From Bacteroides caecimuris (GTDB lineage Bacteria > Bacteroidota > Bacteroidia > Bacteroidales > Bacteroidaceae), in NCBI RefSeq assembly GCF_001688725.2, contig NZ_CP015401.2, positions 868,001 to 932,000 of the forward strand: DNA of 64,000 nt, in the 5' to 3' direction. Below the pieces are notes generated by a model that saw only the letters and a program-made list of their open reading frames with translations, was not told where the DNA came from and searched no databases. Of the stretch, positions 26,288-35,034 are shown one piece after another. Numbering within the stretch: the stretch's first letter is position 1; every line of letters begins with the position of its first letter. Both the position numbers and the translations under genes were made by a program.

Positions 26288-28319
26288 AGACCGTCCGAGA
26301 ACTCTGATTTTCGCTGTAGGATGGCATTCTTGCAGCGGATTTGAGGTCGTAGAGACTATCTGGTGGAATTTGTTTTTCAATTGAAAGAATAAATTCTCTC
26401 ATGATAATCGGTTTTAGAAGCTTAAAATGCACTTTAAAATGTGGTTATTACCTATATTCGTAAGGATGTGCACCTCGGCAAGTCTTTTATCGGAGTGCGG
26501 CAAGCAGTGCGGGTACACCTTTGAGACTTATAGCACGACGTAGGTTATAGGATAGACAGAGCAATCCCATCTCTGCACCTACTTTTGCAAAACCTTTTAG
26601 TAAAAAATAGTAGTATCCGAGCGTTCTTTTAATTGTCCCGAACGGATGTTCCGACAAACATTTGCGATTATCCATTTTCTTTTGGTCAAGATGTAGCACA
26701 TAGCGTACCACCTTTTTCATAACGGTTATTCTTGTTGGTTTCAGATTCGCATTGCCGTCATTTGCTGCATCTTGTTTCCTTCGGGTATCAGCAACCTTTA
26801 TTAGATCATCCTTACTAAAGTCCGCTTCCTTGAACTTGGATATGGTACACTTGCATTTGCATTTCTTGCAGGCCAACTTGTTGCAGTAACGTATATTGCC
26901 GTTTCGTTTAATGGATTTCTGTCTAAGAATCTCACCTTGCGGACAATAGACAAGGTTACGTTCGGCATCCCTAACGAAGAAGCCTTCAAGAGCTTTGGCA
27001 CGCATTTGTTCGGAAGTCATGTCCAGCACTGCTGAATCGGATGTCGGCAATGTACGCTTTTTTACCTCAACAATTTCCATATCAGTTAAGATTCCGTTGT
27101 AGACATCGGGAATTACTCCGGCTTGAAGACATGCCTTCAAGTCCTCGGGGTTGGTACTAACTTTCTGTTCATCGGTTATGGTGTTTCCAATGTACTCAAA
27201 CTCAACCTGCTCGGTGCAGCCACCGTCACGCCGGATGACATTGGGTACAATGCCCGATGCAAGTGCGTCGGTATGGTCTTCGGGGCATTCATAGCCCTTG
27301 TCTGCTGTAGTCTCAAGGATGTCAATCCCATAGTCTTTTTTCACATCTGTAGCTACGTTTGTTATTTGGCCATGGTCAGTAGGACTGTTAGTGACCCGGA
27401 AGCCGGCAATCATGTGGCTGTCCGCGTCAACAGCCGTCTGCATGTTATAGCCTACGCAGAAACCTTCATTCGCTTTCATCAGTCTTGCATCCGGGTCAGT
27501 AAGCGATATCTGTTTTTCATTAGACTCCTCTAATGTAGTGCGGTATGCTTCGTAACGGGCTTTGCGTTCTTTACAGACATTCAGTTTGTGCTCAAGTTCT
27601 TCTCTGGAAAGTTTGCGACCTTCTTCCCGATCGCATGAGTCAAGCTCTTCCATGTATAAAGTGATATGTTCATCCAAACGTTTGATACGGTCGTCAAGTT
27701 TGTTGAGCGTAAAATTGTTATCCTTGGCATTTACAGCCTTGAACTTGCTTCCGTCAATAGATATGTATGACTTGGAGAAGAGCTTCAACCCCATGCAGAA
27801 CTTATTGAACTCCTTGAATACTTTAGTTATGCTATCCTTATTATCCTTGCGAAAATCGGAAATGGTGCGAAAATCAGGATATAATTTGCCCAGTAGCCAC
27901 ATCACCTCCACGTTGCATTTGCACTCACGGGCCAACTTGCGCGATGAACGCACTTGGTAAAAGTAACCATAAATATACAGTTTTAACAGGTCACGAGGGT
28001 CGTACCCGGGACTTCCCGTGGCTTTGGGAATGTTCCGTATAAACTCTAACTTGCCCATATCCAAACTATCAACGAATGCATCAAACAAACGAACCGGAGC
28101 ATCCTCCTCAACATAGTCGTCTATGCAATCGGGGAAAAGTACTTTCTGTTGTCGTTCTTCACCTTTCTTATATGCCATAACTCTGTTTCTTAGCTTAGGT
28201 AAAGATAAGAAAAATGAATGAGAAGCATGAATATCTAATGTTAAACCATGCTACAAACAGGGGCTATTGCGGAGGGACAACGACAAACCTCTGTTTAAAG
28301 AGGAGTTCTCGGACAGTCT
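26288..28319 (-). mobile_element. IS1182-family insertion sequence, copy 1 (2,032 bp)
   Basis: Bounded by 17-bp terminal inverted repeats, AGACCGTCCGAGAACTC at the left and the complement of AGACTGTCCGAGAACTC at the right (one mismatch). Contains one leftward transposase gene plus about 200 bp of untranslated left end. Flanked by C10 and C5 runs, so the exact target duplication cannot be counted. Confidence 0.9.
26487..28178 (-). CDS. IS1182-family DDE transposase, copy 1
   Basis: 563 aa. N-terminal DUF772-like region (LFDAFVDSLDMGKLEFI, PGYDPRDLLKLYIYGYF), then catalytic blocks YISIDGSKFKAVNAKDNN, GYNMQTAVDADSHMIAG with TADKGYECPEDH, and a Cys-rich stretch (NKLACKKCKCKC). The C-terminal HPFGTIKRTLG contains the likely Glu-region of the DDE set (EHPFG). 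Apparently intact. Its upstream end lies toward the tandem junction, so the neighbouring IS end could supply promoter sequence. Confidence 0.92.
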   Translation of the reverse strand: MAYKKGEERQQKVLFPDCIDDYVEEDAPVRLFDAFVDSLDMGKLEFIRNIPKATGSPGYDPRDLLKLYIYGYFYQVRSSRKLARECKCNVEVMWLLGKLYPDFRTISDFRKDNKDSITKVFKEFNKFCMGLKLFSKSYISIDGSKFKAVNAKDNNFTLNKLDDRIKRLDEHITLYMEELDSCDREEGRKLSREELEHKLNVCKERKARYEAYRTTLEESNEKQISLTDPDARLMKANEGFCVGYNMQTAVDADSHMIAGFRVTNSPTDHGQITNVATDVKKDYGIDILETTADKGYECPEDHTDALASGIVPNVIRRDGGCTEQVEFEYIGNTITDEQKVSTNPEDLKACLQAGVIPDVYNGILTDMEIVEVKKRTLPTSDSAVLDMTSEQMRAKALEGFFVRDAERNLVYCPQGEILRQKSIKRNGNIRYCNKLACKKCKCKCTISKFKEADFSKDDLIKVADTRRKQDAANDGNANLKPTRITVMKKVVRYVLHLDQKKMDNRKCLSEHPFGTIKRTLGYYYFLLKGFAKVGAEMGLLCLSYNLRRAISLKGVPALLAALR

Positions 28320-28324
28320 CCCCC

Positions 28325-30356
28325 AGACCGTCCGAGAACTCTGATTTTCGCTGTAGGATGGCATTCTTGCAGCGGATTTGAGGTCGTAGAGACTATCTGG
28401 TGGAATTTGTTTTTCAATTGAAAGAATAAATTCTCTCATGATAATCGGTTTTAGAAGCTTAAAATGCACTTTAAAATGTGGTTATTACCTATATTCGTAA
28501 GGATGTGCACCTCGGCAAGTCTTTTATCGGAGTGCGGCAAGCAGTGCGGGTACACCTTTGAGACTTATAGCACGACGTAGGTTATAGGATAGACAGAGCA
28601 ATCCCATCTCTGCACCTACTTTTGCAAAACCTTTTAGTAAAAAATAGTAGTATCCGAGCGTTCTTTTAATTGTCCCGAACGGATGTTCCGACAAACATTT
28701 GCGATTATCCATTTTCTTTTGGTCAAGATGTAGCACATAGCGTACCACCTTTTTCATAACGGTTATTCTTGTTGGTTTCAGATTCGCATTGCCGTCATTT
28801 GCTGCATCTTGTTTCCTTCGGGTATCAGCAACCTTTATTAGATCATCCTTACTAAAGTCCGCTTCCTTGAACTTGGATATGGTACACTTGCATTTGCATT
28901 TCTTGCAGGCCAACTTGTTGCAGTAACGTATATTGCCGTTTCGTTTAATGGATTTCTGTCTAAGAATCTCACCTTGCGGACAATAGACAAGGTTACGTTC
29001 GGCATCCCTAACGAAGAAGCCTTCAAGAGCTTTGGCACGCATTTGTTCGGAAGTCATGTCCAGCACTGCTGAATCGGATGTCGGCAATGTACGCTTTTTT
29101 ACCTCAACAATTTCCATATCAGTTAAGATTCCGTTGTAGACATCGGGAATTACTCCGGCTTGAAGACATGCCTTCAAGTCCTCGGGGTTGGTACTAACTT
29201 TCTGTTCATCGGTTATGGTGTTTCCAATGTACTCAAACTCAACCTGCTCGGTGCAGCCACCGTCACGCCGGATGACATTGGGTACAATGCCCGATGCAAG
29301 TGCGTCGGTATGGTCTTCGGGGCATTCATAGCCCTTGTCTGCTGTAGTCTCAAGGATGTCAATCCCATAGTCTTTTTTCACATCTGTAGCTACGTTTGTT
29401 ATTTGGCCATGGTCAGTAGGACTGTTAGTGACCCGGAAGCCGGCAATCATGTGGCTGTCCGCGTCAACAGCCGTCTGCATGTTATAGCCTACGCAGAAAC
29501 CTTCATTCGCTTTCATCAGTCTTGCATCCGGGTCAGTAAGCGATATCTGTTTTTCATTAGACTCCTCTAATGTAGTGCGGTATGCTTCGTAACGGGCTTT
29601 GCGTTCTTTACAGACATTCAGTTTGTGCTCAAGTTCTTCTCTGGAAAGTTTGCGACCTTCTTCCCGATCGCATGAGTCAAGCTCTTCCATGTATAAAGTG
29701 ATATGTTCATCCAAACGTTTGATACGGTCGTCAAGTTTGTTGAGCGTAAAATTGTTATCCTTGGCATTTACAGCCTTGAACTTGCTTCCGTCAATAGATA
29801 TGTATGACTTGGAGAAGAGCTTCAACCCCATGCAGAACTTATTGAACTCCTTGAATACTTTAGTTATGCTATCCTTATTATCCTTGCGAAAATCGGAAAT
29901 GGTGCGAAAATCAGGATATAATTTGCCCAGTAGCCACATCACCTCCACGTTGCATTTGCACTCACGGGCCAACTTGCGCGATGAACGCACTTGGTAAAAG
30001 TAACCATAAATATACAGTTTTAACAGGTCACGAGGGTCGTACCCGGGACTTCCCGTGGCTTTGGGAATGTTCCGTATAAACTCTAACTTGCCCATATCCA
30101 AACTATCAACGAATGCATCAAACAAACGAACCGGAGCATCCTCCTCAACATAGTCGTCTATGCAATCGGGGAAAAGTACTTTCTGTTGTCGTTCTTCACC
30201 TTTCTTATATGCCATAACTCTGTTTCTTAGCTTAGGTAAAGATAAGAAAAATGAATGAGAAGCATGAATATCTAATGTTAAACCATGCTACAAACAGGGG
30301 CTATTGCGGAGGGACAACGACAAACCTCTGTTTAAAGAGGAGTTCTCGGACAGTCT
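28325..30356 (-). mobile_element. IS1182-family insertion sequence, copy 2 (2,032 bp), tandem with copy 1
   Basis: Same ends and same length as copy 1, in the same orientation. It is separated from copy 1 by only CCCCC and followed by CCCCCC. The offset is exactly 2,037 bp throughout the stretches compared, and the two encoded proteins are identical, indicating a very recent event. Confidence 0.9.
28524..30215 (-). CDS. IS1182-family DDE transposase, copy 2
   Basis: 563 aa, identical to the copy 1 transposase and apparently intact. Frames on the opposite strand within both copies repeat at the same offset and are shadows. Confidence 0.92.
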   Translation of the reverse strand: MAYKKGEERQQKVLFPDCIDDYVEEDAPVRLFDAFVDSLDMGKLEFIRNIPKATGSPGYDPRDLLKLYIYGYFYQVRSSRKLARECKCNVEVMWLLGKLYPDFRTISDFRKDNKDSITKVFKEFNKFCMGLKLFSKSYISIDGSKFKAVNAKDNNFTLNKLDDRIKRLDEHITLYMEELDSCDREEGRKLSREELEHKLNVCKERKARYEAYRTTLEESNEKQISLTDPDARLMKANEGFCVGYNMQTAVDADSHMIAGFRVTNSPTDHGQITNVATDVKKDYGIDILETTADKGYECPEDHTDALASGIVPNVIRRDGGCTEQVEFEYIGNTITDEQKVSTNPEDLKACLQAGVIPDVYNGILTDMEIVEVKKRTLPTSDSAVLDMTSEQMRAKALEGFFVRDAERNLVYCPQGEILRQKSIKRNGNIRYCNKLACKKCKCKCTISKFKEADFSKDDLIKVADTRRKQDAANDGNANLKPTRITVMKKVVRYVLHLDQKKMDNRKCLSEHPFGTIKRTLGYYYFLLKGFAKVGAEMGLLCLSYNLRRAISLKGVPALLAALR

Positions 30357-30713
30357 CCCCCCTTCACAATCCCCACAGTTTGCTACTTTCACAGCCCGTA
30401 ACCTTTGCATCGGCATTGTCAATCTTTGCAAATGAGAGTAGCCCCCCTGTGGGTATGTTAAATCTAGACTGTTTACTGATAAACTACCGTCTTCTCGTAT
30501 GTTTTATTTCTATTTATCAATCGCCGACTGAGGTTGTCCACCTGGCTGACTATAGTCGGCTAAGCAGACAACTACAGTCGGCTAGATGGACAACTCTAGT
30601 CGGCTGCTTAGGTGCAAGCTGTTCAATTGGATAAGATAGACAATGCCTATGCGAAGGTTACGAACTGTGAAAGTGACAAACTGTGGGGATTGTGAAGGGG
30701 GGGTGAAGGAGAA
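30357..30713. repeat. MITE-like palindromic element, main part
   Basis: A C6 run then 30363-30410 is the near reverse complement of 30649-30696 (48 positions, 5 differences, by eye). Beyond it the right arm runs on as G-run plus TGAAGGAGAA, which pairs with the severed left tip at 26267. Inside lie two 33-bp imperfect inverted repeats (30523-30555 and 30572-30604) and 22-bp direct repeats beginning CTATAGTCGGCT/CTACAGTCGGCT. No coding frame with a credible start. Without the IS copies the unit would be about 378 bp. Confidence 0.75.
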
Positions 30714-30888
30714 AAAATATACTTTATTGCAAAGCTATATACTTACCCCCTCCCTATGTTTGCCCGATGGGTTAAATCTATAAATGTGGGTTCGTAATTA
30801 GCGCATGATATTATGATTCATCCGTTAGCCGGACAGTAAAAAGTAATCTCTTTTGATTGCATTTTATAGATAACTCCGGTTAAATAGT

Positions 30889-30896
30889 TATTTTTG
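30889..30896 (+). promoter_or_regulatory. -7 box TATTTTTG for the nucleosidase gene
   Basis: Exact TAnnTTTG about 35 bp before the ATG at 30932. No clean -33 TTTG at normal spacing. The stretch 30714-30888 holds nothing else recognised. Confidence 0.5.
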
Positions 30897-30931
30897 CAGA
30901 AATAACTGATTTTTACGAAATAAAGGAATCC

Positions 30932-31498
30932 ATGTTGAAAATATTAGTAACCTACGCCGTACAAGGCGAATTTGTAGAGATTAAATGGCCGGATATAGAA
31001 CCTTACTACGTTCGTACAGGCATTGGTAAAGTGAAATCAGCCTTTCATTTGGCAGAAGCAATCCGCCAGGTACAGCCGGACTTGGTGCTCAATATCGGAA
31101 GTGCCGGAACAGTCGACCATCAGGTAGGAGACATTTTTGTATGCCGCAAGTTCGTAGACCGTGATATGCAGAAAATGAAAGAGTTCGGATTGGAGGGTGA
31201 GATTGATTCATCGGCTCTGCTCGAAGAAAAAGGCTATTGCATGCATTGGACGGAAGATGGGATCTGTAATACGGGAGATGGCTTCCTCACCGAGTTGACT
31301 CATGTCACCGGAGACGTTGTAGATATGGAAGCATACGCACAGGCATTTGTCTGCCGTTCAAAAGAAATCCCGTTTATTTCCGTGAAATATGTGACTGACA
31401 TAATTGGCCAGAACTCCGTGAAACATTGGGAAGATAAACTTGCCGATGCACGGCAGGGACTATCACACTATTTCAATGTCTTGAAAGAAAGAATATGA
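30932..31498 (+). CDS. Nucleosidase of the purine phosphorylase superfamily (MTA/SAH nucleosidase-like)
   Basis: 188-aa protein with the fold of MTA/SAH nucleosidase and futalosine hydrolase: ILVTYAVQGEF at the N-terminus, LVLNIGSAGTVDHQVGDIFV, and the substrate-binding VVDMEAYAQAFVC with Met-Glu. It is shorter than typical MTAN proteins (about 230 aa) and lacks some of their central region, so the exact base/nucleoside is uncertain. Its 3' end overlaps the converging DUF454 gene by 31 bp. Confidence 0.75.
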   Translation: MLKILVTYAVQGEFVEIKWPDIEPYYVRTGIGKVKSAFHLAEAIRQVQPDLVLNIGSAGTVDHQVGDIFVCRKFVDRDMQKMKEFGLEGEIDSSALLEEKGYCMHWTEDGICNTGDGFLTELTHVTGDVVDMEAYAQAFVCRSKEIPFISVKYVTDIIGQNSVKHWEDKLADARQGLSHYFNVLKERI

Positions 31499-31827
31499 TA
31501 AGTGACTCCTGCGGCTATCAATCCCAAAAGAATCTTTACCCATATAAAAGGAATCAGGAAGAAAATGCAATAAAGCATCGTTCCCCACATTAATACGAGA
31601 GAAATTATTTTGGCGCGGAGAGGAATCGTCTTGTTTTCGCGGAAATTGCGAATATAAGGACCGAAGTGCCGATGATTGAGCAGCCAGTTATATAATCGGG
31701 GAGACCCTTTGAAATAAAGGGCGGCGGTGAGCAATAGAAAAGGGGTAGTGGGCAGTAGCGGCAGAAAGATGCCGAGAATGCCGAGCGCAAGAGAAATACT
31801 ACCTAAAACAATATATAAAGTTTTCAT
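31468..31827 (-). CDS. DUF454/YbaN family inner-membrane protein
   Basis: 119 aa from the ATG at 31827: MKTLYIVLGSISLALGILGIFLPLLPTTPFLLL is the DUF454 signature, followed by SPRLYNWLLNHRHFGPYIRNF and two further transmembrane helices. Function unknown. The ATG lies 4 nt after a perfect TATCTTTG promoter box, so the mRNA may have no leader. The alternative start at 31845 is a TTG upstream of the box and was rejected. Confidence 0.85.
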   Translation of the reverse strand: MKTLYIVLGSISLALGILGIFLPLLPTTPFLLLTAALYFKGSPRLYNWLLNHRHFGPYIRNFRENKTIPLRAKIISLVLMWGTMLYCIFFLIPFIWVKILLGLIAAGVTYHILSFKTLK

Positions 31828-31831
31828 GCGG

Positions 31832-31839
31832 CAAAGATA
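31832..31839 (-). promoter_or_regulatory. -7 box TATCTTTG directly before the DUF454 start
   Basis: On the minus strand TATCTTTGCCGC is followed immediately by the ATG, putting the predicted transcription start at or next to the start codon. Confidence 0.6.
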
Positions 31840-31895
31840 GTGCAAAAAAAGGGAAAAAATAACACTCTTTGCTGGATGAAAACTCTATTTTATAT

Positions 31896-31903
31896 TACCT
31901 TTG
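31896..31903 (+). promoter_or_regulatory. -7 box TACCTTTG for queD-queE
   Basis: Exact TAnnTTTG, 23 bp before the ATG at 31927 and 53 bp before the ATG at 31957. Confidence 0.55.
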
Positions 31904-31956
31904 CCGTTGCATCGAGGTGACATTAGATGCGTGTAACTATTAAAATACATATACTC

Positions 31957-32307
31957 ATGTTTACAGTAATCAAACGTATGGAGATCTCGGCTTCTCATAA
32001 GCTGGTACTCCCGTATCGCAGTAAATGCGCCAGTCTACACGGTCACAACTGGATTATCACCGTCTATTGCCGTTCCGAACGGCTCAATTCCGAAGGAATG
32101 GTGGTCGATTTCACCCGCATCAAAGAAGTGGTCACGGAGAAACTCGACCATCAAAATCTGAACGAAGTACTCCCGTTTAATCCCACAGCGGAGAATATCG
32201 CCCGGTGGGTATGCAAGCAGATTCCTCAATGCTATAAAGTAGAAGTGCAGGAATCGGAAGGAAACATTGTCATCTACGAGAAAGATCCCGTCGGCGCAGA
32301 AGGATAA
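31957..32307 (+). CDS. queD: 6-carboxytetrahydropterin synthase (QueD)
   Basis: Second step of 7-deazaguanine (queuosine) synthesis: 7,8-dihydroneopterin triphosphate to 6-carboxytetrahydropterin. 116 aa from the ATG at 31957. Zinc ligands His14 (SASHKL) and His28/His30 (LHGHNW) and catalytic Cys24 are in place; C-terminal VEVQESEGNIVIYE is typical. The in-frame ATG at 31927 would add ten residues with no family match. 21 bp before queE, and surely co-transcribed. Confidence 0.88.
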   Translation: MFTVIKRMEISASHKLVLPYRSKCASLHGHNWIITVYCRSERLNSEGMVVDFTRIKEVVTEKLDHQNLNEVLPFNPTAENIARWVCKQIPQCYKVEVQESEGNIVIYEKDPVGAEG

Positions 32308-32328
32308 GAATAGCAAACCAAACAAATT

Positions 32329-32880
32329 TTGATGATGAGAAAGATTAATGAAATCTTTTACAGCTTGCAGGGCGAAGGCTACCATACCGGAACTCCTGCC
32401 ATCTTTGTACGTTTTTCCGGCTGCAACCTGAAATGTGACTTTTGCGACACACAACACGAAGAAGGAAAAATGATGACCGACGATGAAATTATCGCCGAGG
32501 TGAAAAAATATCCTGCCGTCACCGTTGTCCTTACGGGCGGCGAACCTTCCTTGTGGATAGACGATGAATTGATCGACCGTTTGCACCAGGCAGGTAAGTA
32601 TGTGACCATCGAAACCAACGGTACACGCCCCCTGCCGGCAGCTATCGACTGGGTGACCTGCTCTCCCAAACAAGGGGCGAAGCTTGCCATCGACCGGATG
32701 GATGAAGTGAAAGTGGTCTATGAAGGACAAGATATAAGCATTTTTGAACAACTTCCCGCCGAACATTTTTTCCTTCAGCCTTGTTCTTGTAATAACACTG
32801 CTTCAACAGTGGACTGTGTAATGCGACATCCCAAATGGAGACTCAGCTTGCAAACACACAAATTAATCGACATCCGTTGA
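32329..32880 (+). CDS. queE: 7-carboxy-7-deazaguanine synthase (QueE)
   Basis: Radical SAM enzyme that turns QueD product into CDG, the third step to queuosine. The cluster motif is Cys31-x3-Cys35-x2-Cys38 (GCNLKCDFCD), preceded by FYSLQGEGYHTGTPAIFVRF, the usual QueE start. TGGEPSL binds SAM, and VTIETNGTRPLP is also conserved. A second ATG directly follows the first (32332), so the start may be one codon later. Confidence 0.93.
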   Translation: MMMRKINEIFYSLQGEGYHTGTPAIFVRFSGCNLKCDFCDTQHEEGKMMTDDEIIAEVKKYPAVTVVLTGGEPSLWIDDELIDRLHQAGKYVTIETNGTRPLPAAIDWVTCSPKQGAKLAIDRMDEVKVVYEGQDISIFEQLPAEHFFLQPCSCNNTASTVDCVMRHPKWRLSLQTHKLIDIR

Positions 32881-32931
32881 GCAAAATAGACGGGTGATAC
32901 GGAAGAAGCTTAAATTATTACAGAACATAAT

Positions 32932-33129
32932 ATGAAAGTAGGTTTGTTTATTCCTTGTTATATCAATGCTATTTACCCCAATGTGGGAGTGGCATCGTAT
33001 TGACTATTGAAAAGCTTGGGAGTAGACGTTGATTATCCGTTGGATCAGACTTGTTGTGGACAACCGATGGCAAATGCCGGTTTTGAAGATGAATCGATGA
33101 AATTGGCACTCCGTTTTGACGATCTGTTT
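32932..33129 (+). pseudogene. lutA: Broken lutA/ykgE-type lactate utilisation Fe-S subunit
   Basis: The frame starts MKVGLFIPCYINAIYPNVGVASY, stops at TGA 33001-33003, then continues in the same frame with LLKSLGVDVDYPLDQTCCGQPMANAGF, which are the LutA/GlpC-type CCG-domain sequences. After about 33129 the similarity ends abruptly and acidic sequence unrelated to LutA follows, with lutB/lutC absent. So the gene has both a nonsense codon and a 3' truncation at the border with the SEL1 gene. The normal protein is about 240 aa. Confidence 0.8.
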
Positions 33130-33190
33130 TTTCAGCGATTGACTTTCAGATTTTTAGATGAAGAGGATAAATTAGAAGAGGAGGAAAGAG

Positions 33191-34966
33191 ATGAACGGTA
33201 AATACAGTCTGCCGGTGGTGAAGGCAGTAGATTTAATTTGGACTAGTTTCGACAAGGAAGAGATACACCGTGGATACGCGATGCTTATGCAGGCGGCACA
33301 GCAAGGCGATGCAGACGCATTATGCTTCATCGCACGTTGTTTCATGGGAGAGGAGTATGTATGGAGCGGAGCCGGTTTTGCCACTGACGATGCCAGTGCT
33401 TCGAAACTGATGCAGAAGAGCGCGCTTATGGGGAGCGCTACAGGTGTGCTTTGTGCCGCACGAAGCGGTAACTTTACTCCGGCGGTTCAGCGGGGAATGC
33501 CTTTCGAGTCGTTCAAGGAGGCTTTCGAGGAGATTCTCGAACAGGCTGAGCGTGGCAATGCGTTCTGTTGCTATATGATAGGAAATGTTTATTATTGGGG
33601 CGACTATCTGCTTGTTGAGCCTGAGTTTGCCAAACAATTCAAAACCGAGGACAATTACAATGCTTGGGCCTATCCGATAGCGAAAGAATGGTTCGAGCGC
33701 AGCTTTAACGGGCGTATCTGTGCCGGTTGGGGCAATTATTGCAATATCCGTAAGTCAGGGCTCTGCGATATCAGGCAGGAGGTGTTTGAAGTTTATTTTC
33801 AAGCGCTTGCTGAGATTTCTCCGGTGATTTGCGGCAACTACGGATATTACCTCGGACATGAGAAAAATAACCCGGAGGCAGCGCTCGCTTATTACATCAA
33901 GGCGGCACATCGCTACGATATACAGTCGACATTCAACGCCGGCTGTTGCTATGACGAGGGATTCGGTGTGGAAAGGGATGTCGACATGGCTTTCAATTTC
34001 TATGAGATAGCCGCTATTGGAGGTCATCCTAATGCTCAGTGGCAGGCGGGATACTACTATTTCGACGGCTGGGGCAGCGTCGAACAGGATTATGCCAAAG
34101 CTGCCGAATGGTTTGAGAAAGCCTATCAGAATCCCCAAAGTGACGATAGAAACAGGGTGCGCTCAGCCGCCTATCTTGGTATCTGCTATCAGGACGGTCT
34201 TGGTGTAATACAGGACGATGACTTGGCCTTGGAGTATCTTCAGGAGGCGGAGGAAAATATTGACATGTTGTGGAATCCAATCAATGCCATGGTGCTGAAT
34301 GCGCTGGGCGTAGCCTATTATTTCGGGCGTGGCACGGAGGAAGATGAAGAATTGGGATATGAGTATTTTGAGGATGCGGCGAAGCTTGGTCTGGAAGTGG
34401 CGAAAGAGCATCTCCAACAGATAAACCAACCCGGGATGTCAGAGCATGAATCCCACAAGCCGGGTAAGGAAATAGCGCCTTTTTATCAGGGATTGGCGGA
34501 AAGAATCAGAGAGGCAGTGGAGAAAGACCTCCGTGAGGTCCTTGATCAAGTGGGCGAAGAGCAGATTTATACGGCGGCTTTGGTTTCCGACAGGGATTGT
34601 GTCACTCTGTTTCTCGCAGTGAATACCGTTGAATATTTGAATGAAAATGATGGACCCGACAGCGAGAGCAAATGGATTCCCGATGAATGGGGCTATTCGG
34701 ACGGTCACCATAGTGCGTTGGTAAAGCTCAGCCGGTTGCTGTGGGAGCATCATGATGAGTTGCCGAGCGAATCTTATTTCTTTAATGCGGTAATATCGGC
34801 CATGAAACAACTCAAAGATGCGAAAGCGTTCGGAGACTGTTCGGAGGAAATCACTTGCTTCGTTTCCATTTCCGATGACGAAGAAGCCGGGCACATGGAA
34901 GATTTATCGGCTAAGCAATTGAATAGTGCGGAACTGGTAGCTGCGTTTTTGAAACGCGATAGATGA
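33191..34966 (+). CDS. SEL1-repeat protein with C-terminal DUF4303-like domain
   Basis: 591 aa, no signal peptide. SEL1-type alpha/alpha repeats run from about residue 25 to 420 (AAQQGDADALCFIARCFMGE, NAGCCYDEGFGVERDVDMAF, AQWQAGYYYFDGWGSVEQDY, YLGICYQDGLGVIQDDDLAL, ALGVAYYFGRGTEEDEELGY). The last 150 residues (YTAALVSDRDCVTLFLAVNT, SKWIPDEWGYSDG, EITCFVSISDDEE) resemble DUF4303. A strong GAGGAGG Shine-Dalgarno is atypical of the neighbourhood. The gene begins where lutA is cut, suggesting it arrived with the rearrangement. SEL1 and DUF4303-type proteins are sometimes immunity or scaffold proteins; no partner toxin was seen. Confidence 0.8.
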   Translation: MNGKYSLPVVKAVDLIWTSFDKEEIHRGYAMLMQAAQQGDADALCFIARCFMGEEYVWSGAGFATDDASASKLMQKSALMGSATGVLCAARSGNFTPAVQRGMPFESFKEAFEEILEQAERGNAFCCYMIGNVYYWGDYLLVEPEFAKQFKTEDNYNAWAYPIAKEWFERSFNGRICAGWGNYCNIRKSGLCDIRQEVFEVYFQALAEISPVICGNYGYYLGHEKNNPEAALAYYIKAAHRYDIQSTFNAGCCYDEGFGVERDVDMAFNFYEIAAIGGHPNAQWQAGYYYFDGWGSVEQDYAKAAEWFEKAYQNPQSDDRNRVRSAAYLGICYQDGLGVIQDDDLALEYLQEAEENIDMLWNPINAMVLNALGVAYYFGRGTEEDEELGYEYFEDAAKLGLEVAKEHLQQINQPGMSEHESHKPGKEIAPFYQGLAERIREAVEKDLREVLDQVGEEQIYTAALVSDRDCVTLFLAVNTVEYLNENDGPDSESKWIPDEWGYSDGHHSALVKLSRLLWEHHDELPSESYFFNAVISAMKQLKDAKAFGDCSEEITCFVSISDDEEAGHMEDLSAKQLNSAELVAAFLKRDR

Positions 34967-35034
34967 AATGGATAGATGAAATGAAAACACATAGCATAGG
35001 ATAAGAGTTGTAAAACGTTTAATTATAAATATAT

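Noticed and set aside
27123..27960. Two rightward frames (136 and 132 codons) in IS copy 1, repeated in copy 2 at 29160 and 29599
   Set aside because: Antisense to the transposase and identical between copies only because the IS is; no start signal.
28251..28469. 72-codon minus-strand frame across the tandem IS junction
   Set aside because: Exists only through the chance junction of two IS ends.
30441..30604. CRISPR array suspected from short direct repeats
   Set aside because: Only about 2.8 copies of a 22-bp unit with no spacers and no cas genes.
30251..30634. 127-codon rightward frame across the IS end and the MITE
   Set aside because: Spans an element border and the palindromic repeats; composition is not protein-like.
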